The position numbers and the translations under genes are program-made. DNA of 64,000 nucleotides from Hygrophila difformis (lineage: Eukaryota > Streptophyta > Magnoliopsida > Lamiales > Acanthaceae): contig JAOANR010000002.1 of NCBI GenBank assembly GCA_030278955.1, positions 25,530,057 to 25,594,056 of the forward strand. Reading direction: 5' to 3'. Below the pieces are notes generated by a model that had not been told where the DNA came from, made no database searches, and saw nothing but the letters and a program-made list of their open reading frames with translations. Numbering within the stretch: the stretch's first letter is position 1; the number at the start of each line of letters is the position of its first letter. This document shows, in pieces, positions 39,138-49,715 of this stretch.

Positions 39138-40816
39138 ATACTGATCGTCCCCGAGCAGTCAGAGTCAATGTTCCTAGGAACACGGACTCTACATATTCAA
39201 TTCATTTTCGTGGCCTCATAAATCACATCCTTTTTGAATTGGGATAAGACAATCAAAAGCTACAAGTATTGAATTCCCTTGATTGCAGTGTTTAATGAAA
39301 TGATACTTGCTCACTATATCAGGCCTACAAATCAAACATTGTTATTAATCCTTCATGAATATCGTGTTTGAAAGATGCAAAGATTAAAAATTAGAATTAA
39401 GGTATGACACGAACATGTGTAATGAGAAAAGGCCTCACTTATAAGAGAATCGGAAAATTCACTCACTCTCAATTGGGGTTTAATTATGAACGCTCAAAAT
39501 CAAATTTAATTAATTTATCCCATAAGCTTGCAATCAGACCAACTCGCCACCGGCTCATTTCTTCAAATCGAGATCACGAGGTCTTATTTAAGGGTTATAA
39601 CGGGGCATACGGTTGTAACATCAGGTAGGAAAGGGAAATTGTTGGGCTAAGAAGTGGCAAGAGTTAATTCCATCATAGCTTGGCATTTTTATCTAAAATT
39701 TATGATCATCATTGTTTCTTTCTTTTGCTTTTCTCTTTTCATATTGCATTGACATTAGACTATTGTCTAATTGCTTTGTCATTCGCAACTTATGTGTTGT
39801 TGACTGGAATTCAACATCTCTCTCTCTTTTTTTTTTTTTTTTTTTTTTTTTTGAATCGGTTTATAGAATACCGATTTATAGTTTTTATTGATGATCACAA
39901 ACTTAATGCCTTTGATAGAATTCATTCCTGCACACTTGGGCTTGAATTTCTTGGTCTTTTTGTAAAGCTAGGAATAATATAGAGGGTTTCAAAGAAAAAT
40001 TAGGCTTAAAGGCTCAACTTGGTTAATCCTAAAGGGAAAATATTTTTGGGTTTGGATTTCAAACGAAGGCCAAAAATTTGGGTTTTTCTAAGTGCCTCGA
40101 TCATATGCTTGATTTCGGGAATATGGCATGGTCTTGAATCGGTCCAAATTGCAAGTTCTAGTTTCCTTTAATCAAAATGATTCACACATCAAAGAAAATG
40201 AATGAGAAAAAGTGACTCACGGCTCAAATCTCACAAGGTTGGATTGATTCATGTCATACAATATTCGCAAATTCAATCAAAGCTTAATTCTAACAATTTA
40301 TTCAATCGAAATCTCTATCATGCAGATTTATTACCCAATAAGCTGATCGCATCATTAAATTTTTATAGCTCAAAACCTCAGGAATTCATTTCATGCATGT
40401 TCTCAATTATATTATCCCAATTTGAAAGTTCGAAAATTTAATCATAAGCCTAAATTCAACCTGTGAATTTAGAGCAAGTTTATGCATATTTTTGCTGGTT
40501 ATTTAATTGAAAGCAGTAAAGAAGCACTGCTGACATACTGAGTATGTCAACAGCATATTTTTGGTCTGACAGTCACTTATTCATCTCGGACTGTACAGAC
40601 ATCTTTTCAAAGGAAAGCAGTAAAGAATTGTTCAGTGGTCTCAAAAGTTGAGTTCCAATTTTAGGGAAAGCAATTAAATACATCCGAGGCAAGGGATTCT
40701 CGTGCAGTTAATACAAACCTGCACACACAAAAGGAGGAAATCCCTTGCAAATACTACTACTAGACTGGAAATAAAATAAAGCAGGGTAAATTCGGATTCA
40801 TGCTTCTTCCTTTCTT
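39138..40816 (-). other. non-coding 3' region of the Athila element
   Basis: AT-rich DNA between the F-box stop codon and the 3' LTR. It has a long poly-T run at about 39,828-39,852 and only short ORFs on either strand with no recognisable product. Confidence 0.6.
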
Positions 40817-42631
40817 TCAGAACATGTAACTAGCCCAGTGGAGATAGCTGGATAGCTCACACCGCAGACACCAATCATTGGGATCTGTTATGGCCTCGTG
40901 ATCCCTGGGGCAGTAAACTCTGCCTTCCTGATCAGCCCATAGGAATGGGGTGTCTGGTTGGTCAACCATCCATTCGAGGACATTGACGGATGTGTCTTGG
41001 AAGACTGACCATCTTGTCACTATCCTGTCAATCATCCTGATTCCCTGCTCGACCTGCCCTGGGTCCTCCTTGCTCATGAGCATCAACCCGTAGGCAAAGA
41101 TTGTCGCTTTATGATTGTCCTCGATCCCCAGGCGTAGCAGTTCATAGGCTTGCTCTTCATTCCCCTCTGCAAATGCCAACATTGCTGGAATGATTTGGAG
41201 ATTGTGGTTTCCAGCCTGGTCGCATGTCCGAAGGAATCTCCGCTTCTCCCAACGATAGTACTCCCGCCCTCTCTTTATAGTGGATGTGTTGACCTCGCAT
41301 CGTTTGTAGACGATGGAGAGGTTTCCAGCATCCCTGAATTTCTTGCAGGTTTGCTGTGCTTTGAAGGCTTCACTGATGTCATTCTCTCCTACGCGAGAGA
41401 GGATTTCACCCAGGAGCTCGAGGGGTAAGTCCAGCAGATGGGTTTCTTCGGGTGCAGGGTCTGGGTTTGGAAGATTGTCCCTGAAAAGATAGGAAGTAAT
41501 GAATCCAATTTTTATGTAATTTTCGGAAATTATTCAAGTTTAGAAACCAACATCCTCACATTTAGAGCTTTGCTCTAGATGTGAGATTATTAAATTTCTG
41601 ACTTGAATTTTTAATTTAAAGCACATGTAAATAATATTTGGTTTTAAATGGGCTAAGGAGCCCAAAATAAAATAAAATTGGCCATTGGGCCTAAAATCTT
41701 TTTAATGGGCCATAGGGCCTAAAAGTTTTCAGTTTGTTAAACAAGTCCGAGACACTTGTTGGAAGTGGAATGAGATGGATAGGTGGAAACAGAGTGCTCG
41801 GATATTGGAATGTGCAATGGAGACGTGGCGGAACGGATTTGCTGTTTCTGGATAGCTTGGACTGTTTGGACAGTTTTAGCATCCAAAAAATTGCAAACAC
41901 TATTTTTAATTTTAAAAATGGTTGACTTGTTTTATTTAATAAAAGTGGGATGTGAGTGGTCCCATTTTGGATTTTGAAAAGGATAGCAGTTAGGTGACAA
42001 AATACTGCTATCTTACTCACACTAGTGTTCCATTGGGAACAAAACTCAAGTCAAACATTAAACAAAAATAACTCTTTTTGTCTTTTTCTAAAAGGTTGCT
42101 TTTATTAAAAGTGGAAGCTTCCTATTGGGTGTTTGTACCATGTTTCCATAAACAAACAAACATTTATTCCCATGAGATTTCTAACATGAGAACAAATGTG
42201 CCCAAAAAGATCTTCCATCTTTATTACACCACCCACACTGTGCACATCACATCAGGCTCAATCAAACCAATAACATCAAGATATTCAAAACAATACCCAA
42301 ATGTTTATCAGTTTGTTCTTTCCAATTTTTAAACTTCAAAAACCTTATCCATTAACAGTTTTAACTCCATTAATCGGTTTTTCAAAACAAGTTCTCAAAA
42401 ACTTCAAAATGGTGCTCAAAGCCGAGGGCACTCAAAACCTCTAAAAATCTGAAGTTGGATGTGCACACTAACAACATCATACCACGAACACAACAAAATA
42501 AACTAAATAAAAGAACTAAGGGATCCGAAGGGGGGCTATGACCAAGGCGGAAATAGGGTTTACCCTCTCCTCCTTGGCTCGGGTCTAGGCGCGGGTCCAA
42601 GGATTGGGAGGGGTCCATGAAATCGGTCCAT
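40817..42631 (-). CDS. two-exon F-box protein gene carried inside the Athila element
   Basis: Probable substrate adaptor of an SCF ubiquitin ligase. Exon 1 is 42,564-42,631 (ATG at 42,631); donor GG|GTAAAC; exon 2 is 40,817-41,480 after acceptor TTTTCAG. The spliced length is 732 nt (243 aa) in frame without stops. The exon 2 frame is open upstream but lacks an ATG, so it needs exon 1. An F-box spans about residues 38-80 (LDLPLELLGEILSRVGENDI, then TCKKF). A helical Sel1/TPR-like region follows (EEQAYELLRLGIEDNHKATI) and a tail with Cys213, Cys227 and Cys230 (CLRC), as in At2g35280-like plant F-box proteins. A CT-rich leader of about 130 nt and a TATA-like TATTTATA (42,780-42,788) precede it. 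The gene lies on the gag-pol strand between pol and the 3' LTR. Its intron argues against capture from spliced mRNA. The splice sites are my inference; the F-box reading is strong. Confidence 0.75.
41550..41585 (-). repeat. second PPT-like motif with hairpin, inside the F-box intron
   Basis: The plus strand has acatcctcacattta at 41,550-41,564, preceded by CA. It overlaps a 14-bp stem (41,555-41,568 with 41,572-41,585, one mismatch, loop TTT). Confidence 0.7.
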
Positions 42632-42779
42632 AGTTTCCCTTAGAAATGGCGTGCAAGAGTGCGAAGAACACGTGGTGTTCGTTCGGATGAGAGAAAAATG
42701 GGGGAAAAGAAGATGAAGACACTGAGAGAAGTTGAAATGACAGGAGGAAGGTGAAAAGAAACTGGAGGGGGTGGGGGGG

Positions 42780-42788
42780 TATAAATAC
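42780..42788 (-). promoter_or_regulatory. TATA-like site of the F-box gene
   Basis: TATTTATA on the minus strand, about 150 bp before the start codon and followed by a CT-rich leader. The same bases read as a better consensus (TATAAATA) on the plus strand, so a promoter firing the other way is also possible. Confidence 0.4.
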
Positions 42789-42796
42789 TTGAACTT

Positions 42797-43112
42797 TTGT
42801 CGCGGAATCCGAGACTTTGTCGCGGAACAAGGTTCCGCGACAAGACATAGCGACATTAGGGTGGTCGTGGAGTTGAGGGTTGGTCGCGGAGTCATGCTCC
42901 GCGACAAGGCCTTCGCGACAAAGTTCAGTATGGAGACAGTCAACGCAAATCGTGTCGCGGAGCAGGGGCTGGTCGCGGAGTCATGCTCCGCGACAAGCTG
43001 CTTCGCGACAAGATGTGGGGAAATGGTTTAGAAGGAAAAGGGAGTTTGTCGCGGAGTAGGGCCTGGTCGCGATGCATGACATCGCGACAAAGGTCCTTCC
43101 GCGACAAAGGAT
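42797..43112. repeat. palindrome array upstream of the F-box gene
   Basis: Three or four copies of the same nested GTCGCGGA...TCCGCGAC / GCGACAAA unit as in the LTRs, but clearly diverged in loops and spacers. It ends within about 20 bp of the TATA-like site, mirroring the arrangement in the LTR promoter. Confidence 0.85.
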
Positions 43113-43460
43113 TTTGAATTTTCAAATTTTCTTGGACTGGGCCCGAGTGTGGTATTGGGCCTGCGTCCATTTTATTTGACTTGGGCTGAATAAATTTAGT
43201 CCAAGTAAATTCAAAATGCTGGGCTGAAAATTAAATAATCCACTTGCATAAAATTAGGTTGGGTCAGTTCCATTTTATCTGTGAATTTCGTTTCGGGTCT
43301 TGAATTTCTTCAATTCCCGAGAACATTTTCTCAGATTTATAGAACTAATCCAACCAAGAACCTGGTTTTCCATGTTACTGTTGTCTGCTCCTTCTTTTTG
43401 GTGGTTCCGAACTTCTGCAAGACAGACAAATAAGACGCATTAGATTTTCTCCAAATATCA

Positions 43461-43495
43461 ACATCCTCACATTTAGAGTCTTAGTACTCTAAATG
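43461..43495 (-). repeat. third PPT-like motif with hairpin, just behind pol
   Basis: acatcctcacattta at 43,461-43,475, again preceded by CA. It overlaps a perfect 10-bp stem (catttagagt at 43,470-43,479 with actctaaatg at 43,486-43,495). It lies about 100 bp beyond the pol stop codon. Confidence 0.75.
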
Positions 43496-43593
43496 TTTAA
43501 TTGATCTTTGGGTACTTTCTTGCCATGAAACAAATACTGTAAATATATAATATATATATAAACTGAAATTTTTGTATTTTTAAATGCTGTTTC

Positions 43594-46500
43594 TTATTGA
43601 GTGTAAGCCGGGTCTGCCACTGCTTGGCTTTCTTTCTCCGGATCGAACTGTCCGAGGTACTCTTTCAATCGTTGTCCATTCACCACTATATCGCCCCTGC
43701 CAGTTCGAATCCTGACAGCTCCATTTTTGAACACCTCTAGTACTTCATGTGGTCCTTCCCATCTAGATTTGAGCTTTCCGGGGAACAGCTTCAACCTAGT
43801 ATTGAATAATAGCACATGTTGACCAACGTAGAAATACTTAGGTTTGATCCGGCGATCGTGCAACTTCTGGGTCCGCTCCTTGTAAATTCGAGAGCTTTCA
43901 TAAGCTTGCGCTCGTATTTCCTCAATTTCATTGAGGTCCAACTTACGTTTGCTCTGAGCAACTTTCGGATCGAAGTTAAGCGTTTTAACGGCCCAGTAAG
44001 CTTTATGCTCTAGCTCTACAGGCAAATGACAGGCTTTTCCAAAGACCAGCCTATATGGAGACATCCCGATGGGAGTCTTATATGCTGTGCGGTATGCCCA
44101 TAAAGCATCATTGAGCTTACGTGCCCAATCCTTACGGGTTATCCCGACAGTGGCTTCGAGTATGTGTTTGATTTCGCGATTGGATACTTCGACTTGACCA
44201 CTAGTCTGGGGATGATAAGGCGTGCCTATCTTATGGAGGATCCCATTTTTACTCATTAAAGTTTCAAAAGCTTTGTTAATAAAGTGTGTTCCTCCATCAG
44301 ATATCACCACCCTAGGTACGCCAAATCGACTGAAAATGTTGTTCTTGAGGAACTTGATGACTTGGCTACCATCATTGGTTGGTAATGCGACAGCCTCGAC
44401 CCATTTGGATACGTAATCGACAGCTACCAAGATGTAGTAGTTTCCACCAGATGGTGGAAACGGTCCCATGAAGTCAATGCCCCATACATCAAAGATCTCA
44501 AGTGTGAGAATCCCCTTTTGAGGCATCTCATCCCTCTTGGAGATGTTTCCTAATCTTTGGCATCTGTCACAGCCCTTAACAAATGTCCTGCAATCCTCAT
44601 AGATGTGAGGCCAATAAAATCCACATTCGAGGACCTTGTGAGCCGTTCGAGCGGGACCATGGTGACCTCCATATTCTGATTCATGGCATTTTCTGACAAT
44701 TTGATAAGCTTCATGCTCGGTCACACATCGCCTGATTATTAAATCAGGGCAGTGTTTGAAGAGATAAGGTTCTTCCCAGAAGTAACTTAATACATCTCGT
44801 TTGAACTTATTCCTCTGATGATAGTTCGAAAACTGGGGGGTTACTCCGCATGCCAAGAAGTTAGCGATGTCGGAAAACCATGGACAAGCTTGATTATGCA
44901 GATGCAATGCGAACAACTGTTCGTCCGGGAAATCTTCATTGACGGCTTTTTCCTTTTTATCATTATCTAATCGAGATAAGTGGTCAGCAGCACCATTATC
45001 TCGACCTCGCCTATCTTTTATTATGATGTCGAATTCTTGCAATAGAAGTACCCACCCGATTAATCGAGGTTTTGCATCTTGTTTGCTAAACAAGTATCTC
45101 AATGCTGTATGATCGGTGTATACTATGGTCTTTGTACCTATCAGGTACTGTCTGAACTTGTCAAACGCGAAGACTACAGCATACATCTCTTTTTCCGTTG
45201 TGGTGTAGTTAACTTGGGCCTCATTCAGGGCATGACTTGCGTAATGAATTACGCAGTGTCTCCCATCCTTATGTTGTCCAAGAACTGCGCCTACGGCGAG
45301 ACCACTAGCATCGCACATTACCTCGAAAGGTATTGACCAATCGGGTGGTTGCACTATCGGTGCAGAAACCAACATCTTCTTGAGCGTGTCAAAGGCTTGG
45401 ACACACGCTTCATTTATTAAGAAAGGATTTTCTTTACAAAGCAGATTAGTGAGCGGCTTGGCAATTTTAGAGAAATCCTTAATGAATCGCCGGTAAAAAC
45501 CGGCATGCCCTAAGAAGCTCCTAACTGATTTGATCGAGTTAGGGAGAGGGAGATTGGAAATGATGGAAACTTTGGCTGGATCAACTTCAATGCCTGCACG
45601 AGAAATGCGATGACCTAACACTATGCCCTCAGTGACCATAAAATGGCACTTTTCCCAATTTAAAACCAAGTTAGTGTCCTCACACCTCTTTAAAATCTTA
45701 GCAAGATTGGTCAAACAATCTTCGAACGTATCTCCATATACAGAGAAGTCATCCATAAAGACCTCAATGCGTTTTTCGATAAATTCAGAGAAAATAGACA
45801 TCATGCATCTTTGAAAAGTAGCAGGTGCATTGCACAAACCAAAAGGCATCCGTCGATAGGCAAAAGTGCCGTACGGGCAAGTGAAAGTGGTTTTATCATG
45901 GTCCTCACTGGAAATAACAATCTGATTATAACCAGAATAACCGTCCAAAAAGCAATAAAATGCTCTCCCTGCCAACCTCTCAAGCATCTGATCAATGAAT
46001 GGCAATGGAAAATGGTCCTTGCGTGTGGCCTCATTCAGCTTCCGGTAGTCGATACAAACTCTCCATCCGGTCACTGGCCTGGTTGCAACCTCTTCTCCTT
46101 GCTCATTCTTGGTTATGCACATCCCTCCTCGTTTGGGTACGACCTGCACTGGGCTAACCCATTTGCTATCAGAGATAGGATAGATTATACCAGCATCTAA
46201 GAGCTTGATAACTTCTTTCCTTACCACTTCCTGCATAAGGGGGTTCAATCGCCTCTGAGGTTGACGGGAGGGTTTAAACTCTTCTTCCATTAGAATCCTG
46301 TGCATGCAAATAGAAGGGCTTATTCCTTTTATATCAGAAATGGTCCAACCTATTGCATGTACATGTTTCTTAAGAACGACCACCAGAGCATTTTCTTGCT
46401 CTTGGGAGAGCTTAGCCGAAACAATCACAGGTAACTTTTTATGTTCTGCGAGAAACGCGTACTTGAGATGATCGGGTAGTGTTTTAAGTTCAAGCTCTGG

Positions 46501-49500
46501 TGGACATTCAACGGAAGGGAGTAGTTTGCGAGAATTGGGTAGTGGGAGAACAGATTTACCTTCGGGATCCTGCATCAGTACAGGATCCTCTTCCTCCTCT
46601 TGATTGGCGTCCTCATGGAAGTCCATGCCATCAAATTCCTCCAAATCCCCTGTTTCGGGATCGGCGAAGTGAACGGCTTTGCATTCTTTGTGCTCCACGC
46701 CAGCAGGCTTCAGTACCTGCTTTGATGGTTCATCCAGCATCATTTCACACTCAAGTTCAGAGTCAAGCTCTTCCCTAACTATTACATTTTCAAATGAAAA
46801 GCAAGAACTGTCATTCGGAAATTTCTGCAATTTCTCCATATCGAAGATGATCTCCTCGCCATCGACCCTTAGGGTGACTTTTCCGGATTTGGCGTCAATC
46901 AGTGCACCACCAGTGGCTAGAAATGGGCGTCCAAGGATAAGTGGCATTTCAGAATCCTCTTCAATGTCGAGGACGATGAAGTCGACCGGGAAAAGAACTT
47001 GCCCGGTTTTGACCACAACATCCTTAAGGATTCCTACGGGCTGAGTGATCGATCTGTCTGCAAGTTGCAGTCTCATCTTGACCGGTTGAATTTCTCCAAG
47101 CTTAAGGCGAACAACCATAGCTAGTGGCATCACATTGATGCTTGATCCTAAATCACAGAGCCCCATACTCACTTTGGCCTTACCGAATTGTACTGGAAGT
47201 GTGCAACATCCGGGGTCCTCTTTCTTTTCAGGCATTCTCCTCTGAACAACGGCACTGCATGTGCTGTTGAGAATAATTACCTCTTCCTGCTCAACCTGCC
47301 TTTTTCCTGAAATCAATTCTTTCAAGAACTTAGCATAGATGGGCATTTCGGAAATCATTTCTGTGAGAGGAATGGTTATCTCTACGGACTTTAATCGTTG
47401 CAGAAATTTCTTGAATTTAAGATCATGTTCTTTATTTTTAAGCCGCGCAGGATAAGGAATCCTGGGCATGTACTTGTTATTAGCAATTTTTGGTGGTGAA
47501 GGGAAGGAAGTTGTACCTTCACCTGTACCCTTATCTGGTTCAGCCGTTTCAGGCGCAGCTTCAGTCTGCATTTCGGCTGTCTCTTTTTCTGCTTCGTTCC
47601 CATTATCAGCTTCCTTACCAGCATTGTCAACAATATCATCTTCTTCAAATTCCGCTCCAGTATCCGCTCCCTTTGGTCCAGCTAGTACTCTCCCAGATTT
47701 CAAGGTTATTGCCTTGCATTGCGGGTTCTTTTCCGCAGTACTAGGCAATGTTCCTTTGTCCCTTTTCTGCATCTCATTAGCCATCTGTGTAACTTGGGTC
47801 TCCACATTTCTGATGGAGGCCTGCAGTTGATTGTTGATTTCTTTCTGACTAGTGATGAAATCAGTCATCATATTCTCAAGCCTTGAAGGAGGCTTTTGGT
47901 TCTGATTCTGATTTTGCTGCTGATTCTGATTCCACTGGCCTTGGTTTGGGACAAACTGAGGCTGGAAATTCTGACTGGGCTGAAAGTTCTGGAAATTCTG
48001 AGGCGGCCTCTGCTGGATCTGAGGTTGGAAACCTGGATTCTGAAAATGTTGGCCCCTGTTCTGATTGAATCCCTGATTCTGCTGAGGGTTGAACTGTTGT
48101 TGCTGTGGCTTGTTCAAGAGATGTGAGTTCAAGGCGTTGTTGTTTGAATAAGACAAATTCGGGTGTCTATTCGGAAAAGCTCCTGCATAGTTACAGCTCT
48201 CTGCTGTGACTTGCTCGCATGTGTCAGTTGCATGAGCACCTTGACACAGTCCACAGATCACATCAGTTTGCTGTCCCTGCGCAGAACTTCCAACTCCTTG
48301 ATTCACAGATAATGCTGCCACTTGCTCCTGAAGCTTTTCAATGTCTGACTTCTCTACTGTACCTACAACACACAAACCACGAGGGGGAGTGGGATTACCA
48401 TCATCAGTTAGAACAGAACGGTTGACACTCATGGCTTCAATCTTTGCCCAGGCTTGGTCCATTGGTATGTAGAGCAAATGTTGACCACCGGCAGCATCAA
48501 GCATGGATTTCCATGCTGGGGTCAGACCACTGTAGAACTTTCTCAGTCTCTCCCAGTCATGAAAACCATGTTGAGGACACTTTCTGAGTAGGTTGAAGAA
48601 TCTTTCCTTTGCATCATACAAGGACTCGTCGGGTTTCATCTTGAATTCCGCAATTTTGGAACGGCATTCATCCACCTTGGACTCCGGGAAGTATTTTGCT
48701 AGGAAGTTTCTGATTACATCTTCCCATGTAGACTTCTGATTTACGGGCAGTGACTTGTACCATGTTCGTGCTCCGCTTGTCAGAGAGAAGGGAAATAGCC
48801 TTAGTCGAATGGTGTTTGCGGGTACATCACGATTTTTGATCGTGTCACACAATTCTAGGAAGGTTTGCAGGTGATCATGGGGATCTTCATGACTTGCTCC
48901 GGCAAACTGGTTGCTCTGGACTAGATTGATCAGGGCCGGTTTCAGTTCGAAATTCCTGGCCAAGAATGGAGCTTGTCCAGGAATGTTCAGATATGGCTCT
49001 AAAATCGGCTGCATGTAATCAGCAGCAGCTGCTGCTTGATGATTGTTCTCAGGCCCGCCTTGGTATTGCTGTGGGTAGTAGTTCTGAGGCATGAAATAGT
49101 TCCTTGGATCATTGAAATCATTCGGATTTGGGGGATTCTGATGGGGGTTGTGGTATTGCTGATTCTGTTGGTTTGGGAAATTTTGCTGATTTGGTTGGTT
49201 TTGGTTGTTTGGTGGGTTTTGGTTCGGGTTGGGAGGGGGTGCCTCGAAGTGCTGCTGGTCCATGTTTGGTGGATTCCCACCTCCTTGTATGATCTGGGGA
49301 GGGGGATCATCCAATTCATCATGATCAGCATCCTCGGGATCTTCCTCAATGTTGTGAAGTGGGGGATTGGGTTGAATGATTGGTGGGATGTCAGGGTTTG
49401 CCATCTCGGAGATATCGCTGCTGGTGCTTGGCGAAAGTAATGCCTGTCGTTCCCGTTCCCTTCTTCGTTTAGTCTCCGCCCTAAGACGTCGAGCTGTCTT

Positions 49501-49554
49501 TTCTATCTCTAAATTAAACGGGATCTCGGCTGGCGTCTGCTTCCTCCTTTGCAT
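43594..49554 (-). CDS. Athila gag-pol polyprotein (intact)
   Basis: A single uninterrupted frame of 1,986 codons. Gag occupies about residues 1-600: an Asn/Gln/Pro-rich stretch, a capsid-like region, and one zinc knuckle C-x2-C-x3-H-x4-C ([13 protein letters not shown], about 433). Protease has LCDLGSS at about 798. Reverse transcriptase has the active site [10 protein letters not shown] at about 1,265. RNase H begins near VMCDASG (about 1,413). Integrase has an HHCC finger (about 1,621-1,665) and the three acidic residues in [17 protein letters not shown] and [10 protein letters not shown] (about 1,692, 1,752 and 1,786). All catalytic residues I can check are present, so the protein could be functional. 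The ATG at 49,554 is the first in frame, about 145 bp after the PBS. Gag and Pol are in one frame with no shift. Confidence 0.95.
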   Translation of the reverse strand: MQRRKQTPAEIPFNLEIEKTARRLRAETKRRRERERQALLSPSTSSDISEMANPDIPPIIQPNPPLHNIEEDPEDADHDELDDPPPQIIQGGGNPPNMDQQHFEAPPPNPNQNPPNNQNQPNQQNFPNQQNQQYHNPHQNPPNPNDFNDPRNYFMPQNYYPQQYQGGPENNHQAAAAADYMQPILEPYLNIPGQAPFLARNFELKPALINLVQSNQFAGASHEDPHDHLQTFLELCDTIKNRDVPANTIRLRLFPFSLTSGARTWYKSLPVNQKSTWEDVIRNFLAKYFPESKVDECRSKIAEFKMKPDESLYDAKERFFNLLRKCPQHGFHDWERLRKFYSGLTPAWKSMLDAAGGQHLLYIPMDQAWAKIEAMSVNRSVLTDDGNPTPPRGLCVVGTVEKSDIEKLQEQVAALSVNQGVGSSAQGQQTDVICGLCQGAHATDTCEQVTAESCNYAGAFPNRHPNLSYSNNNALNSHLLNKPQQQQFNPQQNQGFNQNRGQHFQNPGFQPQIQQRPPQNFQNFQPSQNFQPQFVPNQGQWNQNQQQNQNQNQKPPSRLENMMTDFITSQKEINNQLQASIRNVETQVTQMANEMQKRDKGTLPSTAEKNPQCKAITLKSGRVLAGPKGADTGAEFEEDDIVDNAGKEADNGNEAEKETAEMQTEAAPETAEPDKGTGEGTTSFPSPPKIANNKYMPRIPYPARLKNKEHDLKFKKFLQRLKSVEITIPLTEMISEMPIYAKFLKELISGKRQVEQEEVIILNSTCSAVVQRRMPEKKEDPGCCTLPVQFGKAKVSMGLCDLGSSINVMPLAMVVRLKLGEIQPVKMRLQLADRSITQPVGILKDVVVKTGQVLFPVDFIVLDIEEDSEMPLILGRPFLATGGALIDAKSGKVTLRVDGEEIIFDMEKLQKFPNDSSCFSFENVIVREELDSELECEMMLDEPSKQVLKPAGVEHKECKAVHFADPETGDLEEFDGMDFHEDANQEEEEDPVLMQDPEGKSVLPLPNSRKLLPSVECPPELELKTLPDHLKYAFLAEHKKLPVIVSAKLSQEQENALVVVLKKHVHAIGWTISDIKGISPSICMHRILMEEEFKPSRQPQRRLNPLMQEVVRKEVIKLLDAGIIYPISDSKWVSPVQVVPKRGGMCITKNEQGEEVATRPVTGWRVCIDYRKLNEATRKDHFPLPFIDQMLERLAGRAFYCFLDGYSGYNQIVISSEDHDKTTFTCPYGTFAYRRMPFGLCNAPATFQRCMMSIFSEFIEKRIEVFMDDFSVYGDTFEDCLTNLAKILKRCEDTNLVLNWEKCHFMVTEGIVLGHRISRAGIEVDPAKVSIISNLPLPNSIKSVRSFLGHAGFYRRFIKDFSKIAKPLTNLLCKENPFLINEACVQAFDTLKKMLVSAPIVQPPDWSIPFEVMCDASGLAVGAVLGQHKDGRHCVIHYASHALNEAQVNYTTTEKEMYAVVFAFDKFRQYLIGTKTIVYTDHTALRYLFSKQDAKPRLIGWVLLLQEFDIIIKDRRGRDNGAADHLSRLDNDKKEKAVNEDFPDEQLFALHLHNQACPWFSDIANFLACGVTPQFSNYHQRNKFKRDVLSYFWEEPYLFKHCPDLIIRRCVTEHEAYQIVRKCHESEYGGHHGPARTAHKVLECGFYWPHIYEDCRTFVKGCDRCQRLGNISKRDEMPQKGILTLEIFDVWGIDFMGPFPPSGGNYYILVAVDYVSKWVEAVALPTNDGSQVIKFLKNNIFSRFGVPRVVISDGGTHFINKAFETLMSKNGILHKIGTPYHPQTSGQVEVSNREIKHILEATVGITRKDWARKLNDALWAYRTAYKTPIGMSPYRLVFGKACHLPVELEHKAYWAVKTLNFDPKVAQSKRKLDLNEIEEIRAQAYESSRIYKERTQKLHDRRIKPKYFYVGQHVLLFNTRLKLFPGKLKSRWEGPHEVLEVFKNGAVRIRTGRGDIVVNGQRLKEYLGQFDPEKESQAVADPAYTQ

Positions 49555-49697
49555 AGAACAATGGCTTCAATAATGACAGTACCTGTACAATCCCCAGGTT
49601 AGAAGTGGTTCTGAAGGTGAATATTTATAATTATATGTATAGGCTACTCTAGGAGCAATGAGGAATGTAATTCTCTAAATAAAACGGCGCTGCATCC

Positions 49698-49715
49698 TCC
49701 CCGGCAACGGCGCCA
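49698..49715 (-). promoter_or_regulatory. primer binding site for tRNA-Asp
   Basis: TGGCGCCGTTGCCGGGGA on the minus strand starts directly after the 5' LTR. It is complementary to the 3' end of plant tRNA-Asp(GUC), the primer used by Athila elements. The 18-nt match appears complete. Confidence 0.9.

Noticed and set aside
39404..39628. 74-codon ORF in the Athila 3' region
   Set aside because: No recognisable domain, wrong strand for the element and AT-rich surroundings; probably chance.
47468..49440. long plus-strand ORFs opposite gag-pol
   Set aside because: Shadows of the biased Asn/Gln/Pro-rich gag; low complexity on the opposite strand.
49698..49715. match to the 3' end of a tRNA-Asp gene
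   Set aside because: It is the retrotransposon primer site directly beside the LTR; no other part of a tRNA is present.
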